A stretch of 64,000 bases of DNA from Phialocephala subalpina (lineage: Eukaryota; Ascomycota; Leotiomycetes; Helotiales; Mollisiaceae): NCBI GenBank assembly GCA_900073065.1, contig FJOG01000013.1, forward strand, positions 461,227-525,226, in the 5' to 3' direction. A program made the translations under genes and the position numbers. Positions 23,848 to 34,147 of the stretch are shown here, piece by piece (position 1 is the stretch's first letter; every line of letters begins with the position of its first letter). The notes under the pieces were generated by a model. The model ran no database searches. It saw nothing but the letters and a program-made list of their open reading frames with translations, and was not told the DNA's origin.

Positions 23848-26113
23848 ATGCCAGGGAACAGCAGCCAGCCGTGGGGGCTGATTCTGCCTGGTCGAGCAGC
23901 AACACCAAGCGAGGGAGCCGCCCAGGTAAGTCGAAGCCAATTCTATGCAGAAGCAAAGACACTAAATTCGACACAGACGTACCAACGAGTAGGACCGCAC
24001 GGCACTCAAAAGACCCGAACATTCGACAATGGCACTTGCCTAACGTTTGGCCCCCAAGTAAGTCTACAAAAAAACGTCAAATTGTTGAACAAAACTAACT
24101 TAGAAATAGGATCTCGTTGATGAGTTCGACCTCTACAAGCACCCATTCAGCGAGCAAGTCATACTGATCGACACTGCCATCCGGGACTGTCGTGCAGAGA
24201 GAATCCGATATGAGGGAAGTGGTATGGCAAGCTTCCGAGAGGCTCAAGGAGAGGAAGTTTTCCCAAAGGACGACCCGTTCAACAACTTCCGATGCACACA
24301 AATCCCCTTTGACCCAGTTTCTGTTCCCAAGGTTCAAATCGACTCTGGGACGTACATTCAGGTCCCATCAGTCAATGCTACTTGCTGCGCTCTCCGCTCC
24401 GTGTACTCCACACAAACCAAGGCAGACCTGAAGGGAGATGCACATTCCGCATATGGTGCCGACAGCCGATTCGGTGTCACTTGCAAGCCGCCGGAGGGGT
24501 TTAGTCAACGAAATCGTCCTGAGAGTGGAGATGGTGCTCCTGCCTTCAAGCATAACGGAGAAAGAACTTATGCAAAGTTCGATCCGGAGTCAAGAGACGA
24601 CAGAGCCAAGTACGACAAGAATCGGCCACAACGGGCTCCTAAACACGTCCGAAATGAACTCGAGAGACAACGCTTGGAGAAGGAAAGAGAAGCCGAAATG
24701 ATCTTCGACAGACAGATGCAAGCTTTCCAGGGAGGCATGAGACGTGATCAGAAGAATAAGTTCGGCAAGAGCCGTCCACAAGGCTTAGTCCATGATCATC
24801 ATGGTAGTATGGGCAATGGCATAAAGCAACCTATTCCTGCGAATGCTCGCAAACCTGCAGATCGATTGCTCACAGAGCAGTTGTTCGTGGACCAATCCGG
24901 TCGACAACACGTAAACACTAACCATGAGGGAACATTAGCTGCTCGACAATCGGCCCAAGACGCTCACCACTCATTCAATGAGGCATATCACCGCCATGAG
25001 CACTTTCGACCAGGTAGAAACACAGGTCATGATGACAGCTTAGCTGTTCGACCGTCGATCCAAGGTGTTCGCCAAAACGAGGCATATCACCGCCATGAAC
25101 ACTTTCTACCAGAGGCTCCGCGATTCCATTTTCCCGATATGGAGAACGGACGTCATTCAAGCGACTCCGGACTTCTGGTTTCCCAGGGAAACTTCAGAGT
25201 CGATCATGGTCCTGTAACTGGCTATCCACCACCTCTGTTTCCCCGTCCTCAAACGCAGGCTGCGATGCGTGCAGCTGCCGCAGAACTGGAGGCTGCTGTA
25301 CCACAAAGCTTCTTATCCGCAGAACCAGCAAACCGCCGAGGCGGTCGTAAGAGAAGCGGTAACGCTAGAGACCCTAGAGACCAAGCTGCGGGAGACACGA
25401 TGTATCCACAACTTCTTGATGAGCTGAACATCAAGTCAAGACAGCGAGGACACGCAGTCCTGGAAGGTGACATCATGAGCAGAGATTATTTTTTGCAGCA
25501 ACGCCATGGCATTTCGGCCCACCACCTCCAGGTACAGCCTCCAACACCACAACCAAGAGAGAAGACAGAGCTAGAGAAGAGATCCGCCAATCTGAATGTC
25601 CCTGTCGTCAGTGGATATTCTCGTCACCCATCTCCAGTCCAAACTGATGGCTCGTTCAGAACCACATCCACTATCAGCGAGCCGCCATTGACTGAGTACA
25701 AAGCAGACTGGCAGAATAGGTTGAAGACCCCCGTCGACAGAGAGCTTCAAACCGGGTTTACTCACCATCCAGAGCGTCAAGGGGGTGCAAGACAGTTAAA
25801 TATGCCTCTAGGCTTCCCTAGAGAAGCAACCAGACATGAGATAATCGGCAGACAAGTCTCGGACCCCCCAAACACCACCAGTGGATTCCCCACTGGCCGC
25901 CGAATGAGCATCAGTCAACCGAATAGCCCACGCCGCGCTAAGTCGAGTTTGGCCAGAATGGTTGACCAGTTGCCTAAGACTCGTGTCGAAAGTCCTGCAA
26001 AGAGGGTGGCTGCACTCAATCGAAGTCTTCCAGCTCTCTCGACTGGGGCTGCCAAGGAGGGCAAGGTCAGAAATCGAACACCGGAGTGGCTAGTTGGTGG
26101 GACTCAAGCTTGA
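23848..26113 (+). CDS. Large, mostly disordered basic protein of unknown function
   Basis: Exons 23848-23925, 23977-24057 and 24110-26113 give 2163 nt, 720 aa. Both introns have GTAAGT donors, and the second has an ACTAAC branch site, so the start at 23848 is well supported. The first 130 residues look folded (DLYKHPFSEQVILIDTAIRD, then a Cys pair in VNATCCALRS). The rest is rich in Arg, Gln, His and Pro and is probably disordered, with a charged helix (NELERQRLEKEREAEMIF). A two-copy internal repeat of about 35 residues ends in NEAYHRHEHF at roughly residues 292 and 327. The family is not recognised. The composition would suit an RNA- or chromatin-linked scaffold, but that is a guess. Confidence 0.75.
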
Positions 26114-26610
26114 ATATTGCATTCTGCGTATATTGCTGGGTAGATCGGGAATAGACTTGGTGGGGATTAAAGGCGTAGATATTGGCGGGGATTGGCGGTA
26201 GATTCGGAGGGGTGTTTCTGATGAGAGCGCAAATATAAGGTTCCTTCGGTGGTGGGACTATCATCCATTTCCTTTTGTACAGATAGCTTAAGCCAGTGAT
26301 GGCATGTGGAAGTAGGGAAATAAAACAAAAGACCTGAACTGTTGTTGAACAGGTGCACGAAGTTGTGAGGATAAGTGCCTAGTTCTAAAAGCACCAGAGA
26401 GTCAGGAGGGACATTGAAGTCCGAGTCTTACGGCTGGGACGAACAGATGTTGTTTGTGAGAAGAGTTAAGTGAGGCGAGGTGAGGCGTGCTGCACGAACT
26501 TAGGTTAGCTAGGTTACAGGGAGCACTGCGCTAGAACTACAGTACGGTATTCCACAGGCACCTGTACTGAAGCGCATCTCCAGCTTCAGTCAACCACATC
26601 CCTCTTCAAA
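26114..26610. other. Intergenic, HUS1 promoter
   Basis: No gene is supported. A GTGAGGCGAGGTGAGGCGTG imperfect direct repeat is seen near 26470. Confidence 0.4.
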
Positions 26611-27801
26611 ATGAGGTTCAAGACTTCAGTGCGGAATATCCAGACATTCTCGAGTAAGCAGATATATCGTCTAAGACTTCTACATCTACTGACACGCTGC
26701 AGAGCTCACAGCTTCGTTGTCATCCCTTGGAAAGGTGGCATGGGTTCGCCTTGACGACGACAATGTGCGCTTCACTATTATCCCAGAAACAGGCACTCAA
26801 GTATGGGCGTATGTATTCTGCTCTTTCCCTCTACAAAACAAGAAGCTGAAGATGCCAGTGTACTATCAATCGACTCCATATTTGAAGACTACACCATCCA
26901 ATCCGCTGCCCAAAACAACACCATCAACCTCGAGCTACCCCTCCCACCCCTCCATCGCGCTCTGAAATCCGCAATAAACGCGACATCAGCCTCTATCCGC
27001 CTCACAAAGAAAGATGGCGTACCCGTCCTCTCCCTCACAATCATTACGAACACAATTAGCAGCGGCAACACCGCGAACGGGTTCCTAAATAGCGCGAATA
27101 CTGATCCGTTCGGAGACAACGCGTTCCGGGAAGAGAATCTAGATGCGAATATGGGAGGAGATAGAGAGACGATCGTTACACAGAATATACCGATTCGAGT
27201 CTTGACTGCGGATAGTGTTGAGGGGATTCATGAGCCGAGAGTCAGGGAGCCGGATGCGCATATTGTTCTTCCGTCTTTGATACAGCTCAAAGCTATTTCG
27301 GATCGGTTTACGAAGCTGGCGATGGCTACGACGGCTGGGGCGGGGAGAGGTGCTTCTACGGTTGCGGTGCCGAAGTTGGAGTTGGCGGCGAATATGCATG
27401 GGAGTTTGAAGCTTAGTATTTCCACTGATGCGTTGAATATCTCGAGTGTTTGGACTGGCTTGACGAATCCGGAACTTGATCCGAGGCAAGTGGAAGATGG
27501 AGAGGATGGACTTGAGGATCATCCAAGTACGAAGCTGAAGGCTGCTGGTCCTGATGCTTGGTCTACAGTCCGGATAGACGGAAGAGATTGGGGGAAAGTC
27601 CTCAGTGTTGGCAGACTAGGTGGAAGGGTCATTGCATGTGAGTACTTCTTTATGTGGACTTCACCAGTACTGACGACCTCAGGTTTCGCTGATGAGCATG
27701 CTCTGATACTTTACGTCTATCTCTCGAACTATGACGATGGATCTGATGACTCTGTCTTGACTGCTAGTCCCCCCACAAAACTGTATTCACAATTAAGCTA
27801 A
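26611..27801 (+). CDS. hus1: HUS1-like checkpoint clamp subunit
   Basis: Exons 26611-26653, 26703-26808, 26859-27637 and 27683-27801 give 1047 nt, 348 aa. The protein matches Hus1 along its length: start MRFKTSV, the early LDDDNVRFTIIPE strand, LELPLPPLHRALKSA in the first clamp half, IVTQNIPIRVLT in the middle, and a C-terminal strand CFADEHALILYVYL. Hus1 forms the PCNA-like 9-1-1 ring with Rad9 and Rad1 and is loaded at damaged DNA to activate the ATR/Mec1-type checkpoint in the nucleus. It is slightly longer than animal Hus1 (about 280 aa) because of inserted loops. The 3' end converges on the OSBP gene with a 200-base gap. Confidence 0.92.
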
Positions 27802-28001
27802 TTCTTTACTAGTATTACATTTCCTCCTTCAGCACCTAAAAAGGGACATATCTTGCATTAGCGATGGCGTTCGGGGATGATACCACATTGTATTTGCATG
27901 CTTGGCATATGAATTTGTTTGCAGCCTGTCGACTGACTTGGGAACCTTCTGCCCCGAAGAATTGGACGAAGATTCCATGGGCGTGTATCGCGCATCTAAT
28001 T

Positions 28002-29373
28002 TCAGAATATGTTCTCCAAACCTCTCCACCTCTCACCTTTGTTCTTCTCTCGCTCTCTCCAATATTCCCCATCAAAATCAGAATACACATCTCCAGTCAC
28101 ATCACACTTCCGACGGCTGAACCAGCGCGGCCTGTACTCCAAGCCATCTTCACTCCTTCTCAACTGTCTTTTTCTCTGCAGCTCCTCTAGTCTCTTCTTC
28201 TCTATATCGGCAATGGCATGCTGTCCATTCTCAAGGGCTCTCTGATCAGGTCTCAACCTCGTGTCTGTCGGTGGCAGGAAATATTTCAGCCTGTCAGACA
28301 GATCATTAAGTCCGGCAAGGAACGGTGTATAGTCTCCCTTCTTTAACTGCTGCCTGTTGGTTTCCCAAATCATACTGGGCGTCTCCGAATACAATGTTTT
28401 GATATCGTCCTTGTGCATCTTTTCACTTTTCTCTAGGGCGTTGCCAGTGATAGTCCCGTTCCAATTTCCTGAGAGTTCGGCGCGGGGCTTTCCATATCCG
28501 TCGACGATCTTGCCATGGATCTCGCTGCCGGATGATATCTTGAAGTCATCCACTGTACAGACATCTCCTGTTGTCCAGTTCTTGACACTGATGGGGCCAT
28601 ATGACTCGATAGTCGGTGACCCAGAAACCAAATGCATCTTCACAGTCGCAACAGGCTTTTTCCAAGTGTACAGTTCTTCCGTCCCATCCGCCAGTCGTAG
28701 GGTCAGGAACCAGGTACCCGCATGATCGATCTCGATGGAATTCAAATGGATTGTGTTCTTCGTTTCAGCTTCACCGTGATACGTCCATCTCTTCGACTCC
28801 GCCCAAAGCGCCAGCATAGGCGGATGATGGCTTACTTGTTCCGACACAAATCTGTATCCTTTCTTCGGATCGACATACTCGTACGTCTCCCCCAGGAGAG
28901 GATTGAATGACTTGCTGTAAAGCTCGGATGCTGAAGCGTATTTGCTGTAGACAAAGACTGCTACGTAGATCATTCTTTTGGCAGAGTCTTCCAGATCTGC
29001 GGCAGTGTTCAGTAATTCTGCATATTCGAGATCTTCTGCATGCCGTTGGAGTTGTGAGAGTGGTTCGTTGAAAGTTACTGGTGTGGAGAGGCCCTGAACA
29101 ATGGCGGATTTCAAAATATTCTGAACGTTACGATTAGTCTGTGGGTTTGGCGATTTTGAGGTTGAGGAATACCCAGAATGAGAAGGACAATGTCTTTTCT
29201 GTGTTTACTTTAAGGTAATTTCGCAAACCTTCTTCGTAGCCTTTTGCTGAACACGTGATATCGACGTTCTTCCCACTCCCACTTGTTTTCTCTGAGCTTG
29301 TTTCGAGGCTTGTAGTCGTCTGATACGGCGGAGGAGACTCAATTCCATCAAGGCTTAGATTCTGGTGCGACAT
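28002..29373 (-). CDS. Oxysterol-binding protein-related lipid transfer protein
   Basis: Exons 29173-29373 and 28002-29120 give 1320 nt, 439 aa. This is a short ORP made almost only of the ORD lipid-binding barrel. NILKSAIVQG opens the lid region, NPLLGETYE lies at 140-148 and the family signature EQVSHHPP at 161-168. No PH domain or ankyrin repeats are seen, and there is no clear FFAT motif. Such proteins carry sterol or phosphatidylserine against PI4P at ER contact sites. Which lipid is used here cannot be read by eye. The C-terminal RRPRW/YSDFDGEYW segment is typical of ORD ends. Confidence 0.95.
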
Positions 29374-30321
29374 GTTTGCTCAGGTCTCTGGGAGAGTGTT
29401 GCCGGTGTTGCGGTGTAGGAAATTAAAAATCGAACGTGGTGCCACTGGAATAATACTTGGCATTAGGAATTGGACACGGTCATGTCTCTAGAGGACAGAT
29501 GCACCTTAAAGCTTGATAATGAAGCGCATGCCAAGAGTGCTGGACCTGAGGTGAGAATGGGTACCTCTGACATTTGAATATCGCATCACGAGGTAGATGT
29601 GCTCAGAGAAGCTCCTTACGCGCAATGTTTGGCCTTTCTAGTACAGCAACTCTTAATATCCAAGAGCTTGACAAACCTTGTCTTTTCCTTGCAGTGGCCA
29701 TCAAAAGTTGCAGGTAGAGGGCAAGACGAAATGCACCTCAGCGCGTGCTTCAACACGTGCCTGCCCAAATCGGATTTAGCGCAATCCCGATGAGAAACCG
29801 AACACCTCAAAATCACCTTCCCTCTTCATTTGCAAATCATCAACGACATTCTTTTTACATGAGCAAATTTAGATCTGGTCCGGAAATGCGATTATTCGAC
29901 TCGCAATGTCGTCCACGCTTGCGTACTTTTATCGTTCCGGGATGCCAGCTAGTCTGAAGATGGCGTTGGTCACGGAAATTCGAATTCAGACTGTCTACCT
30001 GACGAAGATGAGATGACGGATTCATAATATTTTCCACTCTCTTTTGCGACGAATATCGGCAACTTCTGAGAGGAAACTCACCGTATGCAAGATACAGTAT
30101 TACCCTCTAACCATAGCGCTTTCAATATCCAAGCCTTTGCCTGTTCTTTCTGAGGCCTATTTTCTGTGAACAAGGACGAGGGAAGGTTAGCTGATTCAAG
30201 GAGACTTTACTGCACAGTAACTTAGCCCAGCCTGGCCACTTCAATTGTCCTTGACAGGCTGGGAGATTGAAAACACTGTATGCTACTCAAACTCAACGAC
30301 CTCGTTTGCAGGCTCTAGAAA
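29374..30321. other. Divergent intergenic region
   Basis: Spacer between the OSBP gene (minus) and the LPPELR protein (plus). No gene is supported. Confidence 0.45.
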
Positions 30322-31104
30322 ATGGAACATCTAAAGACTACCAAGCGCAAGCCCTCGGTCCAGGTTGTCATCGAACTTCCTCTGCGTAAAAGAAAACTAC
30401 TCCGAGTAGCTACTTTGCGTAAGCCCCAAATCAGCAGGCTGCTCTTGCTACCGCCTGAATTGCGCTATATAATTTGGGGATATGCTCTTGCCTTCGACAC
30501 TCCAAGGGAACCTTTGGACTCGAAAGACTATTTTCCTTTCGAGCATACTCCATACCAATTCTATGATGACGACAAGGAAGGACACTACAACTCCTGGCTA
30601 TGCGACCAACAAGCAAAACTGTTCCGAGACACCCATAAGCTCTCCATGGTTTCATGGCAATGCTACGCAGACGCCGCCGATGAGGCAATACTTTGCAGAT
30701 CTAATACATTCTCCACAAGGTGCCTTCTAGGAGAGTGTACAGTAATGGAGCACCCCGTGAGGGCTCTGAAGCCATCTTTCATCGCGGCCATCTCCTCTTT
30801 CCGGCATCAAATACGGCTTGACAACAATTCTGATTTGTCTGCGGACCTAGCACTCCTTCTGGCTAAGATGACACAGCAAGGACCACTCAAACATCTCGAT
30901 CTGAATTTGCTTTTCAGTGTAGGACGCAATCATTCCACTAACTTCTTTGACACCTTAGACGATGTTTATTTTGAGCTGAAAGCATATCTTGCTCTGCATG
31001 AGATCCAGCGTTTGAAGTCATTTGACTTGAAAGTTTACTTCTGGCAGAAGGAGGAGTCTGCAGATGATGGAGAGGCAGAGGCAGAGAAAGCAGAAGCATT
31101 ATGA
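30322..31104 (+). CDS. LPPELR/2EXR-like (F-box-like) fungal protein, possibly truncated
   Basis: Single exon, 260 aa to a TGA at 31102. The N-terminal LLLLPPELRYIIWGYAL motif (about 40-56) is the F-box-like 2EXR/DUF7730 signature found in large fungal protein families. A helical body and an acidic EAEAEKAEAL end follow. The same frame reopens right after the stop with DEDDDEDTYEF and then a conserved-looking helical segment up to about 31290. A nonsense mutation may therefore have cut a longer protein, or this may be the true end. The role is unknown; F-box-like members often bind Skp1, but that is not shown here. Confidence 0.65.
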   Translation: MEHLKTTKRKPSVQVVIELPLRKRKLLRVATLRKPQISRLLLLPPELRYIIWGYALAFDTPREPLDSKDYFPFEHTPYQFYDDDKEGHYNSWLCDQQAKLFRDTHKLSMVSWQCYADAADEAILCRSNTFSTRCLLGECTVMEHPVRALKPSFIAAISSFRHQIRLDNNSDLSADLALLLAKMTQQGPLKHLDLNLLFSVGRNHSTNFFDTLDDVYFELKAYLALHEIQRLKSFDLKVYFWQKEESADDGEAEAEKAEAL

Positions 31105-34100
31105 GATGAAGACGATGACGAAGATACCTATGAATTTGTACCTTGGATCGAGCTGCCACCAGATCTTGTTCCCAAAATGCTTCAGGGCGAAATACCAGTC
31201 AACGAGGTGCTAGCCAGAAGTTTGAAGCTCGACAACATTTTCCGCAGTTGGTTAGTGGAGCTCAGGGAGATGTTGACCCAGCGCCATAGTTTCAGTACGT
31301 CTTGCTGTTGTGGCTGTCGTCCAGGATCTGGTCAGGCCGGACAGACTTCTGAACATGGATGGCCGTCGCCTCCCCATCCACGTGACTCCCCTCCTCCCCT
31401 ATTCACTCGCCAAACAGCCACTCAACTCCTCACCTTCCTCATACCAACATCGAGTACAATACTGTACGGCCGTATCCATCCGACCCGACGAAATCTGACA
31501 TCTCACATCCCTCCTACCAACCGCCCCGCAGAACAGTGCATTCAGCCAATATCCCAAAGAACAGAAAGATTGGCTCTGATTACGCCGCATAGCACATCTG
31601 GAGGAAAACGTGGCGAACAAGGCGCTGTTTTTTATGGCGGGTGGGTGATAGGACGCCTCTTATCAGCCATGATGTTGAGTTTTCAGGGGAGAAGATGGTG
31701 GCGAGCGGAAAACTTCCGTTTTCGGGAAGGAAGGTCCGAAGATTTGTGCCAGGTTGGCATTCAGGGGGTTTCCGCTCATTGGAAACGTGGCGTTGGAGAG
31801 GGGGAGCGGAGTGGAAGCGGAATGTTCTCGGGTCCCGGGACGATGATTGACTGGAGCCGCTCGTACCTTCCTCCACTGGTTGGAGGAGAATTTTAGAGGC
31901 GTGGAAGTGGGGGATTATACATGTGAGGCATGTTATGCAGGGCTAGCGTGCGTTTTATGTATGCGGGACAAGGCCCGACTTGCAGTTCGGGTCTGCAAAA
32001 CCAGAGCCTGGATGCATTGCACCGCGTTACGTTGCGTGGACGTTTATGCGAATGCGGGCATGGGGAATGATAGGAAGAATCGTGGTTTGGTATGGGGGAT
32101 TTCCACGTTTCGATTGCGACGTGAATGGCGGTTATCGGGTCATGATCTCTCTCTGGTCTTCTTTCCCGTCTGCTTACCCGCGAAAGGTTCTCATCTTGAC
32201 TCGTGCATTTGAGGTATACTTTGATCAAGGTGAGGCATGGCGCCGGCAGCTGACGACTTTTTGAGGAGATTTCATGAGAGACGAGAAGCCTCGAAGCATA
32301 GTGCGGCCGCACCCGATAGGCTTCCACGCAAAGGTAATTCGAACGATTCGAAGGTTTAGAGATCGACCCTTAGCCATTCTCGTGTATCTTGGCTCGGGCA
32401 CGGCCCGCGAAACGCTTTAGGTTCGTCTTTGAATCAGTGCGGGCTAGTTCCAAGAAGAGTAAAGTCTTGGAGGTGAGGCTTCCCTTTTCAGGGCAACGGA
32501 GACGAGCGAGTTGAGATTTTCAGGGGCCGAACCGAGGACAGATATTGGGATGAAGAAATCGGTCATGAAGGCGAAAATGGATGTGCCGGTTACCGGAATG
32601 GGATGATGAGCCCCTGAAAGAGTCGAAATTTTCCTTCAACTTCGGGTATTGAGTTGAATAGGGAGTCTAGAGATGAAGGAAGCCGAAGCGGTATTTCATG
32701 GCATGGGGAGGATTCCAAGGAAGGTTTCCGTGGACCTGGTCTGGTGTGTCTGCTCGGACGGGAGTGGATAATTTCTTGGTTAGGTCTGAATAATGTCCGA
32801 TGCAGAATGGGTAATTGGTTTCATGCGAAGGTTTGTACAGAATCTCAGATGTGGTGGTGACGGTGTTGAGGAAAGTCCATGGCTAAATGCCGACGGGCAC
32901 GAGGCCTTCCGAGAGGGCCTGGAAGGCGTGATAGTTTGTTCAGATGAAAAAAGGCTTGGTTCACGCTGTGCTCACCGGATTCTAGTCCTTTCGGGTTGGT
33001 GACAGTGGTTCTGGCTTCCTTTGCACACGCTAATGCAGGACAGAAACGAACTGAGGTGTTGGATATATACACAAGTGGATAAGAATCAGAATTGAGGTTG
33101 ACGGGTGGATCAAAGACGTACGAGGGGTAACGATCGGAGGGGCCAGCTCTCGTCAGATTCAAGTTGATTTGAAAAGAAGAAAAAAAAGGCGGTGGGGAAC
33201 AAAGAGCAAAAGAAAGAAAGATACGGTCTGAGATCTGAGATGATGGAGGCGATTGAGACAATTCACGGGAGGGGAAGACCGAAAAGAAGCCGGATATCAA
33301 GAGGAGAAGAGGAAGCTACTGTACTGTACCCATAAACAAGGAGCCGTTGTCTGCCGCATGGAAGGCGAAGAGAAGCCTGCGATGGAGCAAGAAAGCGAAC
33401 AAGCTGCTTACATCGACCAGGACAATTAAATGAGCGTGCATGAATACCTGATCTTACGTGCAGAGATGCATAACCTCTCCATCTGCAGTTTTGCATCGAG
33501 GTGCATATGTCTAGGAAGCCCCTTATTCTCTCCTCGCCTCCCATTCGACGGAGGCCTGTAACTGAGACCTTTGTACAACCTTCATCGCCAATCCTGATCC
33601 CGATATACGGTCGAATCTCTCCAATCGTCAAATTCTCCACACATCTTGCCACTCATCCGCCGTCCCAGCACCTGAGAAACTTTTGATCTGGGCCTCCCAA
33701 CGGCCAAGACACGGCCATGCGTTAAGAAGCAAAACAACCTCGAGACTGCATTTACAACCCGGCAGACAACGGTTCTTTGCTTTGCATTTGATTCTCTTGT
33801 GCTATTCTGTGTTTGAAGGTTCGTGCATATCCAGCGCTGTGTTAATTTGAGTTGTCGCAAACGGCGGCTCTCGTTCAAGGTTCGAGCTTCAGCTAATGCG
33901 GGATACTAGTAAATTTACGGTTCCTAGACTGCACCCAAGCTATTTCCTTCTGTGACAAACGGCTTCGACTCTTCACCCGACGAAGAGTCTTACGATTCCA
34001 ATTCTTCGTGCGATTCAGGGCGGGGGACTTTAAGACTTGGGGTTACTATGTTTTAATCATTCTTCATTCCTGCGACTTCTTTCCTCGGGTATCCCGTTCC

Positions 34101-34147
34101 GTTCTTCGACGATAGACTTTGGGCCAAGACTGCCTCCAAACGGCAAG
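31105..34147. other. 3-kb gene-poor stretch upstream of the PH-like gene
   Basis: 31105-31290 continues the frame of the preceding protein past its stop. From about 31300 to 34147 no frame has convincing coding character or domains. G+C content looks ordinary and no transposon ends were seen. A long promoter or spliced leader for the downstream gene is the simplest reading. A 5' coding exon just upstream of 34148 is possible, because the frame is open there (IDFGPRLPPNGK). Confidence 0.45.
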
